A stretch of 64,000 nt of DNA from Janthinobacterium sp. GW456P (GCF_002127655.1 NZ_NEHB01000003.1:237957-301956); one strand, 5' to 3'. Counted from the stretch's first letter, positions 9,236 to 18,199 are shown. Numbers and translations are program-made. Notes: generated from the letters alone by a model not told the origin.

Positions 9236-9493
9236 CTAAAAATCAAGTGCGCGCAAGACCACGCCGCTGACCAGCAAATCGCGGCTCAGGTAAGCGAAGG
9301 CGCGCTGGCCGATGCGCAGGCGGTGGGTGTCGAAGATGTCCAGCAAGTTGCCGCCCTGCTCCTGGTCCAGACTGCGCAATGCCGTGTCAGTGATAAGGCA
9401 AGTTTTTTCCGCCCCGAAGACGGACAGATGGAAGCGGATGGCGTCACCCGCCTGCTCGAGCGCGATACTGTCGCGGAGAATTTCATAGGGCAT
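9236..9493 (-). CDS. small protein, possibly DUF1488-like
   Basis: 85 residues with no signal peptide or membrane helix. The pattern of beta strands (AIRFHLSVFGAEKTCLITDTAL) followed by a helix and FDTHRLRIGQRAFAYLSRDL loosely resembles DUF1488, a small family of unknown function with an F..h...I..vA pattern. The match is weak, so treat it as hypothetical. The start codon sits in a region with no strong ribosome-binding site. Confidence 0.5.
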   Translation of the reverse strand: MPYEILRDSIALEQAGDAIRFHLSVFGAEKTCLITDTALRSLDQEQGGNLLDIFDTHRLRIGQRAFAYLSRDLLVSGVVLRALDF

Positions 9494-9725
9494 GGCCGGG
9501 CGGCTCCTGGCTAGGTTGTCGCGGCAATGGCGCGCAAGCTCGGCGCCATTTTCCGCTAGGAATCAGCCGAGAATAGCGGCAAGACGCGCAAGCTACCGTC
9601 TGCCACCGAACATAGGCGCATACCAGTAGTCGCTCGCGTGTGGCCCTTGTTGCAGACGGCCCTGTCCACCTAAAATAGTGTTTTATATTAAACATGGCAC
9701 TGTCACGCGCCATGCAAGGAAGTCA

Positions 9726-11396
9726 ATGAGCACATTGCTAGAGCAGGCAACACGAGAAATGACGATGGCGATCCACGCCTGGTTCGATGAGCGGCTGCAG
9801 CGCATGGACCTAGACGACGCCGTGAATCGTACCACCTTGCAAGCGGGCGTCTTCAGTGACTTCATGCTCGATTACAAACCGGGCCGCACCACTGCCGACG
9901 ATATCGACCTGGGCTTCGACGACGATGTGCGCCCCCGGACGCCGGTGCGCCTTGATGACGCGCAAGTGCGCGACTTGATCGCGCCGCAACTGGCGGCGCT
10001 GGTGCAAGCCCGTCTGGCGCCGCTGGTCAACACGCCCATGATCGACTACCGCTTCACCTTCCGCGGCAAATTCCAGACGGCGCAGGGCAAGCTGCACCTG
10101 ACCTTGCTGGAATACGTGAATGACAATAAACGCCAACTATTGCTTGAGCGCATACACGCATATGTCGACCGCAAGCTCACGCACGGCACCCATCCGACGG
10201 AAAAGCTGGAAACGTTTTTCCTCACGCGTCACCTGCTCGACAAGCAACTGTTCCCGCAACTCGACGTGACCTGGACCATCGCGCAATTCGACCGCATCCA
10301 GGCCTTGAACAAGGCCAGCCCGGACACGTTGGCCGAACACCGCCACGATATCATCCGCGCCATCACCGGCTGGGCGGAAAACGAGTTCCTGCCGCAATAC
10401 TATGATCGCGTCCAGTCCGCTTACCGCGCCACCGAATACGCCTTGAAAGCGGCCGTGGCGCTCGATGCCCAGGCCATGCAGCCGATCGACCTCCTGTTGT
10501 ATGGCGCCGTCATGATACTGCGCCATGAACCGAGCTACGCCAAGTCGAAGGGCCTGAAATTCCTGGAAATCGCACGCGAACTGGGCAGCGAACGGGCCGC
10601 GCGCATGCTCAAGGAAGGCAGCGGCACTTTCGCGCCCGACGCCATCCACCTGAAAAATGCACTGCTGGAATGCCGCGCCAACGATGTGTTTGCCACCATC
10701 AGCATCACGATAGCCCGGGAAGAGGAAGGCGCGTATGCGCAGGCGCTGGCCTTCATCACGCATCTGCTCAACAACGGTTTCCCGAAAAGCTGCCAGATCA
10801 AGCTCAAGTCCAAGGTCAAGCAGTATCTGCCGGTCAAGGGTCTGGCCAGGTCCGATACGCACCGCTTCTTTGCCAACGCCCTCGCCTACGCCGCCCTGCA
10901 GCCGCAGCTGGAAGCGTATGCGCGCGCCGCCATCGCGCAATACGAATTCTATGCCGACACGGAAGGCGAAAAGAATTGCATGCCCGGCAGCTATGCCACG
11001 TTTGGCCTGGGCCTGCTCGACGCGCGTTATTTTCCGCTGGTGCAGCACTACATGGCCAACGTCGACGAGGAACACCAGTCCGTGCAGGACCAGTTCACGG
11101 CGGCCTTTGCCGAGCAATATGGCGTCACGCGCGACTCCGCTCCCGTGCTGGCGACCTGCCTGCGCGCGTGCACGGACAGCGCAAAAGTCAAGATCCAGGT
11201 GGAACTGGAAGATGTGGAGAAACTGGAACTGTTCTGCCAGCAACTGCAAGGGCTGGAAGGCTATCTGGTCGAGCACATGCTGTATCCCATCTGGGGCAAG
11301 CTGGAAAAACTGGCCGCCCTGGCGCGCAAGGCGGACGGACGGCGCAAGCACCTGCTGCTGGCCCTACTGGAAGCGGCCAGCAAGGCGGATGTCTGA
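9726..11396 (+). CDS. uncharacterised 556-residue cytoplasmic protein
   Basis: Starts at the ATG at 9726 with AAGGA 6-7 bases upstream. There is no signal peptide or membrane segment. The sequence is mostly helical and charged: an N-terminal part with FRGKFQTAQGKLHLTLLEYV, a central region of paired helices (LLLYGAVMILRHEPSYAKSKGLKFLEIARELG, with RAARMLKEGSGTF after it) that looks TPR/SEL1-like, and a C-terminal helical block. I do not recognise a family or catalytic motif. It stands alone, with a small DUF1488-like gene divergent upstream and a secreted protein downstream. Codon use looks like the rest of the window. Confidence 0.65.
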   Translation: MSTLLEQATREMTMAIHAWFDERLQRMDLDDAVNRTTLQAGVFSDFMLDYKPGRTTADDIDLGFDDDVRPRTPVRLDDAQVRDLIAPQLAALVQARLAPLVNTPMIDYRFTFRGKFQTAQGKLHLTLLEYVNDNKRQLLLERIHAYVDRKLTHGTHPTEKLETFFLTRHLLDKQLFPQLDVTWTIAQFDRIQALNKASPDTLAEHRHDIIRAITGWAENEFLPQYYDRVQSAYRATEYALKAAVALDAQAMQPIDLLLYGAVMILRHEPSYAKSKGLKFLEIARELGSERAARMLKEGSGTFAPDAIHLKNALLECRANDVFATISITIAREEEGAYAQALAFITHLLNNGFPKSCQIKLKSKVKQYLPVKGLARSDTHRFFANALAYAALQPQLEAYARAAIAQYEFYADTEGEKNCMPGSYATFGLGLLDARYFPLVQHYMANVDEEHQSVQDQFTAAFAEQYGVTRDSAPVLATCLRACTDSAKVKIQVELEDVEKLELFCQQLQGLEGYLVEHMLYPIWGKLEKLAALARKADGRRKHLLLALLEAASKADV

Positions 11397-11507
11397 GGTA
11401 CGCAACCTTCTGTGCGCAACATTATGACTTTCACCATCTATAATGCGCGCGCCAGAGTTGCCACAAGGCATCTTTTGGCGCCTGACATTGAATCGTGGAG
11501 AAAACAC

Positions 11508-12194
11508 ATGCATCAAACACAACAAACATCGCGCACCGCCGTGCTGGCAGCAACCTTGGCCGCCGCCATGGCGCTGGCCCAGCCCGCCTTCGCCGCCGGC
11601 ACTGCGGAACTGGCGCCGCTGGACGTGGCCAACCTGTACATCAAGACCATCATCAACCAGGATGAAGCCAGCGTCGCCAAGCTCAACGCCTACCTGCGCC
11701 CCACCCGCCTGGCGGGCCAGCAAAGCGCCGAATACGCGTCGTACAGCGACTTGAAGGCGGCCGATGCCAAGTTCCCGACGGCAACCGGCAAGCTGATCGC
11801 CGACCTGTTCCCCGCCGCCATGCGCGCGGCCGTCACGCCGGCCGCCGAACAGCTGGCCGCGAACGTCATCGCCGCCAAGAATGGCGCCGCTTGCCAGGCC
11901 ACCAAGGCGGCCCCGGTGACGGTGGAAAACGGCATGCAGACGGCCGCCGTCAACTTCGAATGCCAGGTCGTCAAGGTGCCCGTGGCATGGGCGCCGGCAG
12001 CCCAGCAACTGGCGAAGAGTGGCTGCAAGGTCGAGCAATGCAAGGCCGGCCTGCAAAAGATCGCCGCCACCTACACGAGTTCGCCGAAGCAGACCTGGCG
12101 CGCCGTGTTCGCCGTCAGCCGCGAAAAGGACTCGGAAGCGTGGCGCAACGATTTCGCGCGCGAGACGTTCGATGAAATCTGGGAGTACCTGTAA
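11508..12194 (+). CDS. uncharacterised secreted protein
   Basis: 228 residues from the ATG at 11508, with GGAG 8 bases upstream. A long signal peptide (residues 1-30, ending PAFAAG) is followed by a helical domain: APLDVANLYIKTIINQDEASVAKLNAYL. Four cysteines (ACQATK, ECQVVK and GCKVEQCK) could give two disulfides in the periplasm. The spacing suggests a small stress or envelope protein, but I know no family. An upstream in-frame start would put 32 unrelated residues ahead of the signal peptide. Confidence 0.6.
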   Translation: MHQTQQTSRTAVLAATLAAAMALAQPAFAAGTAELAPLDVANLYIKTIINQDEASVAKLNAYLRPTRLAGQQSAEYASYSDLKAADAKFPTATGKLIADLFPAAMRAAVTPAAEQLAANVIAAKNGAACQATKAAPVTVENGMQTAAVNFECQVVKVPVAWAPAAQQLAKSGCKVEQCKAGLQKIAATYTSSPKQTWRAVFAVSREKDSEAWRNDFARETFDEIWEYL

Positions 12195-12219
12195 TCGTGG
12201 CCTCGTTTACAATGGCTGG

Positions 12220-12546
12220 ATGAACAAGTTGATTCCGGTACCGCAACCCGCAGGCCTGGCCTTGCTGCGCCTGCTCGAGCCCGACCATGTGGAAGGCGCG
12301 GTGGTCGCACAAGCGCTGGCGCAAGACTTGCCTGCACTACACGGCAAGCAATTGCTGGCGCTGCTGCGCCGGCTGCGTGCCGCCCAATCGAACCAGCAGC
12401 ACTATGCGGGCGCCAGCGCAGAGCAGGCCGAACAGCAGTTCGGCGCCACCATCGCCGCCGTCAAGGCGGAACTGGCCACGCGCCCGCACATTCTCAACAA
12501 ACCGGAAGCGAAGGCCCTGCGCCAGGCGGCGGCAAAGAAGCGCTGA
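12220..12546 (+). CDS. small hypothetical protein
   Basis: 108 residues from the ATG at 12220, beginning 26 bases after the previous stop. It is helical and Ala/Gln-rich: LALLRLLEPDHVEGAVVAQALAQDLPALHGKQLLALLRRLRAAQ, then a basic C terminus ending in AAAKKR. No signal peptide. The basic tail could bind nucleic acid, but that is a guess. A hairpin with 8-base arms (GGGCCTGC at 12549, GCAGGCCC at 12566) follows the stop and could end the transcript. Confidence 0.5.
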   Translation: MNKLIPVPQPAGLALLRLLEPDHVEGAVVAQALAQDLPALHGKQLLALLRRLRAAQSNQQHYAGASAEQAEQQFGATIAAVKAELATRPHILNKPEAKALRQAAAKKR

Positions 12547-12629
12547 GCGGGCCTGCGGTGCGTGGGCAGGCCCGGCCCGCCTTCTATAATCGGTGACGAT
12601 ACATTGTTCCCGCACCGAGAGGATTGCCC

Positions 12630-13271
12630 ATGCCCACACGCTTTTTCCGCCACCTGGCCGGCCGCACCATCCTTGCCGTCTCCGCCCTGGCCGCCATGCA
12701 GGCGGCCCATGCACTGGAGACGGGCCCCATCGACGCGCGCGCCGTATGGCAGGAACGCTCGCTGTCGGCTTGCCGCAGCGAACAGTCGCACTCCGCGCCC
12801 GACGTCTGCCTGCTGCGCACCATGCAGCGTACCGGTGCGCCCCCGCAAGCCATCGCCGCCGCCAGGATGCTGGTCAGTGCAAACATGCCAGGCTACATCT
12901 CTGCCTGGCGCCCGCTGGGCAAGGTGGCGCTGGCCACCGTCACCTATCCGTTTCGCGCCAACACGAATGAAAGCACCTTGCTGATCGGCAGCGACGGCGC
13001 CGCCATCGATGTCGACGAGCACTCCGTGCGCGAGGAAGACCGCGCCACGCCCGCCTGGCAAGCGTTTACGGCCGCCCATCCGGATTCCGTGCCGTTCGCG
13101 CCCGCCGAGTTCGTCGGCAGCACGGCCACCAGCGACGGTGGCCAAAGCGTGCTGTTTTCCACGCCCCTGATCACTTGCCACGCCTGTGTGGACGATGGCG
13201 CGCTGCTGGTCGCCTACACGATCGACAAGGCCGGTATCGTGCGCGAGCGAAAACTCTTGACGATCAAGTAA
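12630..13271 (+). CDS. uncharacterised secreted protein
   Basis: 213 residues from the ATG at 12630, preceded by GAGAGGA. The signal peptide ends near AAHALETG (about residue 30). The mature protein has cysteines in SACRSEQSH and PDVCLL, and a TCHACVDDGAL motif near the C terminus. That C-x-x-C resembles a metal or redox site in the periplasm. No family is recognised. A TATAAT at 12585 could be its -10 box, but no good -35 is seen. Confidence 0.55.
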   Translation: MPTRFFRHLAGRTILAVSALAAMQAAHALETGPIDARAVWQERSLSACRSEQSHSAPDVCLLRTMQRTGAPPQAIAAARMLVSANMPGYISAWRPLGKVALATVTYPFRANTNESTLLIGSDGAAIDVDEHSVREEDRATPAWQAFTAAHPDSVPFAPAEFVGSTATSDGGQSVLFSTPLITCHACVDDGALLVAYTIDKAGIVRERKLLTIK

Positions 13272-13302
13272 GGCTGCAGCAAAGATAAGATAGAATTGCT
13301 CA

Positions 13303-13330
13303 ATGGCATGTCTATACGCGTACATGCCAT
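13303..13330. promoter_or_regulatory. perfect inverted repeat, candidate operator
   Basis: ATGGCATGT at 13303 and ACATGCCAT at 13322 are perfect 9-base inverted arms around a 10-base spacer. The site ends 28 bases before the esterase start at 13359. Arms of this length two helical turns apart are the usual geometry of a dimeric repressor site. No regulator gene is adjacent. Confidence 0.45.
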
Positions 13331-13358
13331 CTATCCAACCTACTTATCACGGGAAAAC

Positions 13359-14228
13359 ATGCGCCGCTCCTGCCTTGCACTGCACCTCACCGCCGCCCTG
13401 CTGCTGTCCAGCCCCTTCCACCTCGCCACTGCCGCGCCCGCCGCCACCGCCAACGCAGCCGCCAGCGCGGCCACGCCGCTCGTCATCGGCGAAAGTTTCA
13501 CGATCGATTCGCAGGCGCTGAAGGAACAGCGCCACATCAATGTGTATGTGGCGCGCGCCTGGGATACGCCGCCCGACGCACCGCTGCCCGTGCTGTACAT
13601 GCCGGACGGCGGCGTGGCCGAAGACTTTTTGCACGTGGCCGGCTTGCTGCAGGTGTCGGTAGCCAATGGCACGATGCGCCCGTTCATGCTGGTCGGCATG
13701 CAAAACACGCAGCGCCGGCGCGACCTGACGGGGCCGACCGATAATGCGCAAGACCGCAAGATCGCGCCCGTCGTGAGCGGTTCGCCAGCCTACCGGACCT
13801 TCATCCGCGACGAGCTGATGCCGGAAGTCAAACGCCGCTACCGCACGACGGGCGAGACGGCCATCGTCGGCGAATCGCTGGCGGGCCTGTTCGTGGTGGA
13901 AACATACCTGCTGGAACCGCAGCTGTTCGACCATTACCTGGCGTTCGACCCCAGCCTGTGGTGGAACCAGGGCGCCCTGCCGCGCCAGGCGGCGGAGCTG
14001 CTGGCCAAGGGCAAGCCGGGCAAGCACAGCCTGTACCTGGCATCCAGCAGCGAAGCGGGCATCGCCGTGGAAGTGCAGCGCCTGGCCGACGTGCTGCAAA
14101 AACACGCGCCGTCCGGCTTGCAATGGCATGTAGAAAGGATGCCGGAAGAAACACATGGCACCATCTACCATCCGGCCGCATTAAAAGCGTTCCGCGCCGT
14201 GTTCAAGCCCGCCGCCGCGCCGCAATAA
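13359..14228 (+). CDS. alpha/beta-hydrolase esterase, esterase D type
   Basis: 289 residues with a signal peptide (residues about 1-25). The domain is the PF00756 putative-esterase fold: HINVYVARAW near the start, PVLYMPDGG as the oxyanion strand, the nucleophile elbow GESLAG (Ser at about residue 172), and a late EETHGTIYHPA block supplying the catalytic His. Related proteins include IroE/Fes-like siderophore esterases and S-formylglutathione hydrolases. The periplasmic signal favours an IroE-like or general esterase, but no siderophore genes are near. An inverted-repeat operator candidate sits just upstream. Confidence 0.8.
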   Translation: MRRSCLALHLTAALLLSSPFHLATAAPAATANAAASAATPLVIGESFTIDSQALKEQRHINVYVARAWDTPPDAPLPVLYMPDGGVAEDFLHVAGLLQVSVANGTMRPFMLVGMQNTQRRRDLTGPTDNAQDRKIAPVVSGSPAYRTFIRDELMPEVKRRYRTTGETAIVGESLAGLFVVETYLLEPQLFDHYLAFDPSLWWNQGALPRQAAELLAKGKPGKHSLYLASSSEAGIAVEVQRLADVLQKHAPSGLQWHVERMPEETHGTIYHPAALKAFRAVFKPAAAPQ

Positions 14229-14236
14229 GCGGAAAG

Positions 14237-15124
14237 TTAGGGCGCCGGCAGCGCCTGCCCCATCTGCTCGCGCAGCCAGTGCAGCAAGGCGGTGCGGCGC
14301 GCATCGCCGTCGAACGCCAGCGGCGACAGCAGGAAATAGCCGCTGCCGTCGCGCCGGAAACCCAAGGGCGCGACGAGGCGCCCGCTGTCGAGGTCTTCGC
14401 GCGCCATGAAGATGGAGCCGATCGCCACGCCCAGGCCGGCGCAAGCCGCTTGCAAGCTCAGATAGAAATGCTCGTAGGTCTGGCTGTCGCCGTGGTAGCC
14501 AAGGCCGTCGTCCGTGCCGGCGGCGCGCCAGTGCGCCCAGGCGGCCGGGCGCGACGCCGTGTGCAGCAGGCGTTGCACAGACAGGTCCAGCCGGCCTTGC
14601 CGCAGCAGGGCCGGCGCGCACACGGGCGCGATCCATTCGTCGCACACCTTTTCCACATGCAATCCTCCATCCCACGCAAAATCGTTGCGGCGCAGCGCCA
14701 CGTCCACCGCATCGCGCTGGAACGCCACCGGCCCGCCCGAGGCAAACAGGTGCAGCGGCACTTCGGGATGGCGCCGGTAAAAGTCGCCGAGGCGCGGGAT
14801 CAGCCATTTCATCGCGATCGTCGGCTCGCATGACACCACCAGCGGCGCCGGGCGCGCCGGCTGGCGCACCGCTTCGAGGGCGGCGTCGAGCCGTTCGAAC
14901 GCCTGCTGGACGGCATCGCGCAACTGCGCGCCCGGCGCGGTCAGGAAGACGCCGCGGTTGCGGCGTTCGAACAGGGCCGTGCCCAGCGACGTTTCGAGCA
15001 GGCGGATTTGCCGGCTGACCGCCCCGTGCGTCACGTGCAGCTCGTCCGCCGCCTGGACAAAACTGCCGAGCCTGGCCGCCGCCTCGAAGAAACGCAAGCT
15101 ACCGAGTGCTGTCTGTCTGCTCAT
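14237..15124 (-). CDS. LysR family transcriptional regulator, GcvA-like
   Basis: 295 residues. The N-terminal winged helix-turn-helix (residues about 5-65: ALGSLRFFEAAARLGSFVQAADELHVTHGAVSRQIRLLE) is the GcvA/AmpR variant. The effector domain begins near residue 92 (PLVVSCEPTIAMKWLIPRLGDF), also typical of that subgroup. It is divergent from a LysE-type exporter; this pairing usually means the regulator controls the exporter in response to the exported compound. The 170-base intergenic region holds A/T-rich blocks with ATTATACGGATAAT near 15182, a possible binding site. Confidence 0.88.
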   Translation of the reverse strand: MSRQTALGSLRFFEAAARLGSFVQAADELHVTHGAVSRQIRLLETSLGTALFERRNRGVFLTAPGAQLRDAVQQAFERLDAALEAVRQPARPAPLVVSCEPTIAMKWLIPRLGDFYRRHPEVPLHLFASGGPVAFQRDAVDVALRRNDFAWDGGLHVEKVCDEWIAPVCAPALLRQGRLDLSVQRLLHTASRPAAWAHWRAAGTDDGLGYHGDSQTYEHFYLSLQAACAGLGVAIGSIFMAREDLDSGRLVAPLGFRRDGSGYFLLSPLAFDGDARRTALLHWLREQMGQALPAP

Positions 15125-15293
15125 GATCTGTCATTTTTTCTCACGCATATCGGCAAGATATCATCGTTTTTTATCGTCCGTCATTATACGGATAATGCGT
15201 CTTCCGGCCACCGGCATGGGCACAGTGCCTTGCCCATACAAGCGATGAATACTCACCGATTGCCATGCGGCCGCCACTCCCCAAGGAAGACAC

Positions 15294-15914
15294 ATGATTG
15301 CATTGCTTGCCGTTGCATTGATTACCCTGCTGGCCGCCATCGTTCCCGGCCCCGATTTCGCGATGGTCACGCGCAACAGCTATCTGCATGGCCGCCGCGC
15401 GGGCTTGCTGGCCGCGCTCGGCATCGCGCTGGGCGTGCAAGTGCACGTGTTCTATACGATGTTTGGCGTGGGCCTGATCATCGCCAGCTCACCGGCCCTG
15501 TTTACGGTGATCAAGTTTGTCGGCGCCGTGTACCTGATCGTGATCGGCTGGAAAACCTGGAGCAACCGCGCGGGCCTCGTCATCGACCTGCATGGCGGCG
15601 CCCGCGTGCCCCGGCATCAGATGTTGCTCAACGGCTTGCTGACGAATGCCCTGAACCCGAAAACCACCTTGTTTGTCATCAGCACCTACACCCAGGTGGT
15701 GCAGCCGGGCACGCCATTGAGTGTGCAGTTCTGCTACGGGCTGTGCATGTCCGCCATCCACCTCGCGTGGTTTGCCGTGGTGGCCATCTTTTTCTCGCAA
15801 GCTAACTTTCGTTTGCGCATGGTCAGCCACCAGCGGACCATCGACCGGCTGATCGGCACGCTGCTGATGACCCTCGGCGTGCTGCTGGCCTGCGCCAACA
15901 TGGACAAACTGTAA
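15294..15914 (+). CDS. LysE/RhtB family amino-acid exporter
   Basis: 206 residues with about six hydrophobic segments. The opening (LLAVALITLLAAIVPGPDFAMVTRNSYLHGRRAG) contains the conserved PGPDF motif, followed by GxxxALGIALGVQVHV and LNPKTTLFVISTY. Both are hallmarks of LysE/RhtB efflux carriers that export amino acids or homoserine lactones across the inner membrane. The ATG has AAGGA upstream. It is divergent from the LysR gene. The substrate cannot be told from sequence. Confidence 0.88.
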   Translation: MIALLAVALITLLAAIVPGPDFAMVTRNSYLHGRRAGLLAALGIALGVQVHVFYTMFGVGLIIASSPALFTVIKFVGAVYLIVIGWKTWSNRAGLVIDLHGGARVPRHQMLLNGLLTNALNPKTTLFVISTYTQVVQPGTPLSVQFCYGLCMSAIHLAWFAVVAIFFSQANFRLRMVSHQRTIDRLIGTLLMTLGVLLACANMDKL

Positions 15915-15991
15915 TGACGCGCACGGTTCAGGCACACGCTGCCGCGGGTAAAATCGGCGGCCCTGCTTTACCCGCCTGAGTGCCGTCCGCC

Positions 15992-16846
15992 ATGAGCTTT
16001 TTGCAATTATTTATCCTTTCCATCGTCCAGGGCTTCGCCGAGCTGCTGCCCGTGTCCAGCTCCGCCCACGTCATCATGGCGGAAAAAATGATGGGGCTGG
16101 ACCCCACCTCGCCCGAGCTGACCATGCTGCTGGTGATGTTGCACACGGGCACCATGTTCGCCGTCATCGTGTATTTCTGGGCATCCTGGCGCGCCACGTA
16201 TTTCAGTTCGGCCAGCGCCTTCCGCAGCAACGTCCTGCTGCTCATGGCCGCCACGGCCCTGACGGGCATCGTCGGCTTCGGCTTGCTCAAGGGCATTACG
16301 CATGTCATGAGCAGGGATGCGCCCGGCTTTGAAATCGAACACCTGTTCGGCAACGCGAAACTGATGGCCGCCGCCCTGGCCGCCGCCGGCGTACTGATCA
16401 TTGTGTCCGCACGCCTGCAAGCGCGCCAGCATGGCACCTTGTCCATCGGCAAAGCGATGCTGATCGGCGCCGTGCAAGGCCTGTGCCTGCCCTTCCGCGG
16501 CTTTTCCCGCTCGGGCGCCACCATTTCAGCCGGCATCGCCATGGGCGTGCCGCAGCGCCGCGCCGAGGAATTCAGCTTTGCCCTGGCTGTCGTGCTGACG
16601 CCGGCCGTGCTGGTCAAGGAAGGCTGGCGCTTCTACCAGGCCGTGGCAAATGGCAGCCTGGACCATCTGGAGCACGGCAACAGCCTGCTGCAGCTGCTCG
16701 GTCCCAGTCTGCTGGGCATGCTGCTCTCGTTCCTGGCCGGCTTGCTGGCCCTGCGCTGGCTGTCGCGCTGGCTGGAACAGGGCCGCTGGCATTTCTTTGG
16801 CGCGTATTGCCTGCTGGCCTCGTTAGTCGTGCTGTACCTAGGGTAA
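15992..16846 (+). CDS. uppP: undecaprenyl-diphosphate phosphatase
   Basis: 284 residues, multi-pass membrane protein of the BacA/UppP family. It hydrolyses undecaprenyl diphosphate to the monophosphate, recycling the lipid carrier for peptidoglycan and O-antigen synthesis. The two catalytic regions are present: QGFAELLPVSSSAH (residues about 11-24) and RGFSRSGATISAG (about 169-181), where most homologues have PGTSRSG. The Pro-to-Arg and Thr-to-Phe changes are variants to note. The ATG at 15992 is preferred over an upstream GTG. Confidence 0.93.
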   Translation: MSFLQLFILSIVQGFAELLPVSSSAHVIMAEKMMGLDPTSPELTMLLVMLHTGTMFAVIVYFWASWRATYFSSASAFRSNVLLLMAATALTGIVGFGLLKGITHVMSRDAPGFEIEHLFGNAKLMAAALAAAGVLIIVSARLQARQHGTLSIGKAMLIGAVQGLCLPFRGFSRSGATISAGIAMGVPQRRAEEFSFALAVVLTPAVLVKEGWRFYQAVANGSLDHLEHGNSLLQLLGPSLLGMLLSFLAGLLALRWLSRWLEQGRWHFFGAYCLLASLVVLYLG

Positions 16847-16906
16847 AATCGCCGGGTTTGTCATTTGCCACTCACCATCCCAGCCAGGTTTTACAGAAAG
16901 CCAACG

Positions 16907-17476
16907 ATGAATTTCGCCGCCACCGCCGCCCTCTCCCTAGCCATGTCCACCGATGCCTTCGCGGCCGCCGTGGGCAAGGGCGCCGCCCTGCACAAGCCGC
17001 AATGGCGCGAGGCGCTGCGCACGGGCCTGATCTTTGGCGTCATCGAGGCGATCACGCCCATTATCGGCTGGGCTCTGGGCAGCGTGGCCGCGCCGTACGT
17101 GGAAGCGTGGGACCACTGGATCGCCTTCAGCCTGCTGGGCATCATCGGCCTGTTGATGATACGCAATGCCCTGTCCGATGCCGACGAGGAAGAAGCCCCC
17201 GCGCAATCGCACTCGTTCTGGGTGCTGGCTGTCACGGGCCTGGCCACCAGCATCGATGCCATGGTCGTGGGCGCGGGCCTGGCATTGCTGGGCGCCAACA
17301 TCGTCGTCACGGCGGCCGCCATCGGCTTTTCCACCTTCGTCATGGTGACCCTGGGCGTGATGCTGGGCCGCGTGCTCGGCACCATCGCCGGGCGGCGCGC
17401 CGAGCTCGTGGGCGGCCTGGTGCTGATCATCATCGGCTGCGTGATCTTGTACGAGCATATCGGCCATCCGGCCTGA
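16907..17476 (+). CDS. mntP: manganese efflux pump MntP
   Basis: 189 residues with six hydrophobic segments in two inverted repeats, the MntP/YebN layout. Conserved acidic motifs in membrane helices are [16 protein letters not shown] in repeat 1 and [17 protein letters not shown] in repeat 2. MntP exports excess Mn2+. I looked for a yybP-ykoY manganese riboswitch upstream; the 60-base gap after uppP is too short for one, so control must be elsewhere or by read-through from uppP. The start ATG at 16907 precedes the first helix directly. Confidence 0.93.
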   Translation: MNFAATAALSLAMSTDAFAAAVGKGAALHKPQWREALRTGLIFGVIEAITPIIGWALGSVAAPYVEAWDHWIAFSLLGIIGLLMIRNALSDADEEEAPAQSHSFWVLAVTGLATSIDAMVVGAGLALLGANIVVTAAAIGFSTFVMVTLGVMLGRVLGTIAGRRAELVGGLVLIIIGCVILYEHIGHPA

Positions 17477-17571
17477 AGCCCGGGCGCGCACGGCACAAGC
17501 GCCGGCGTGGCTGGCGGCGCGCTTTGTGCTACATTCAATGCTCTGCATTCCTGTCTCGCAAGGTGACCATC

Positions 17572-17778
17572 ATGGAAACTATTGAGCTGCTTTTTGCCGC
17601 GCTGGTGCGCGAAACGGCCGAATTGATACGCGACCACCACGTCCCTTTTGCCATCAAACACGATGAGCGCGCGTATTTCGAGTGGATGGATGGACACCCG
17701 ATCAATGGTTATATCCAGGAAGCGTATCGGGAGATCGAAGAGACCGCCCAGCAGATCCGCGCCATTCGCGCTGGGTGA
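17572..17778 (+). CDS. small acidic hypothetical protein
   Basis: 68 residues from the ATG at 17572, with AAGGTG 6-7 bases upstream. It is helical and charged (ELLFAALVRETAELIRDHH and YIQEAYREIEETAQQIRAI) with no signal peptide. The frame is also open far upstream through mntP, but only the part after the RBS looks like protein. No family recognised. Confidence 0.5.
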   Translation: METIELLFAALVRETAELIRDHHVPFAIKHDERAYFEWMDGHPINGYIQEAYREIEETAQQIRAIRAG

Positions 17779-17813
17779 CGACGTGCGTTGGATCGTAGTC
17801 AGAAATTGGGGTA

Positions 17814-17827
17814 TTGATCGAGATCAA
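17814..17827. promoter_or_regulatory. FNR-type box
   Basis: TTGATCGAGATCAA is a perfect match to the FNR/ANR consensus TTGAT-N4-ATCAA. A class II promoter centred at -41.5 would start transcription near 17862, with TAGCAT at 17850-17855 as the -10 box. That gives a 30-base leader to the gene at 17894. The spacing is therefore right for an activator site. Confidence 0.6.
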
Positions 17828-17893
17828 GCACTCTGCTGTTCGATACGCGTAGCATGGTCTGGCCCATGACAATCAGGTCTGGAGGCGGTAAAC

Positions 17894-18199
17894 ATGGATC
17901 AGCAACAAAAACACCAGATCAGGGGTTATGAATTTCATGTGACGGGGGCGCTGGAGAAGGATGGGCGCTACCGGGGCATGATCCTGATCAGCAAGCGCGG
18001 CGATACCTTGCAGGCGTATGCCAAGCCCGTGCTGATAGAAACACCGAGCAGTTTCAAGTCCGTGCACGCGGCCTTGATCGAGGCATCGGCGTATGCCCAG
18101 GAACTCATCTATAACGGCGCCATCAAGGCGCTGCTGCCGGCCGACGGGACGCTGACCGGAAAACAGGCGCCGCAGCCGCCGGATTTCGTCGGCAACTGA
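17894..18199 (+). CDS. small protein of unknown function behind an FNR box
   Basis: 101 residues, with GGAGG 8 bases before the ATG. The protein is a compact beta-alpha fold by pattern: YEFHVTGALEKDGRYRGMILISKRGDTLQAYAKPVLIETPS, then a helix. No signal peptide or cysteines are seen. I do not recognise a family. A similar layout (TIHKGFIISATASQRRDGRW in the protein at 18526-18747) suggests both belong to the same broad type of small beta proteins. The perfect FNR box predicts induction at low oxygen. Confidence 0.6.
   Translation: MDQQQKHQIRGYEFHVTGALEKDGRYRGMILISKRGDTLQAYAKPVLIETPSSFKSVHAALIEASAYAQELIYNGAIKALLPADGTLTGKQAPQPPDFVGN

Noticed and set aside
8950..9246. 98-residue open frame in the gene-free stretch
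   Set aside because: Composition is not protein-like, there is no RBS, and the frame is a chance opening.
14237..15124. This LysR as PhcA, partner of the phc-like operon
   Set aside because: The HTH and effector domain fit the GcvA-like subgroup, and the gene is divergent from a LysE exporter, which explains it better.
16847..16906. Manganese (yybP-ykoY) riboswitch before mntP
   Set aside because: Only 60 bases separate the genes and no matching fold is visible.
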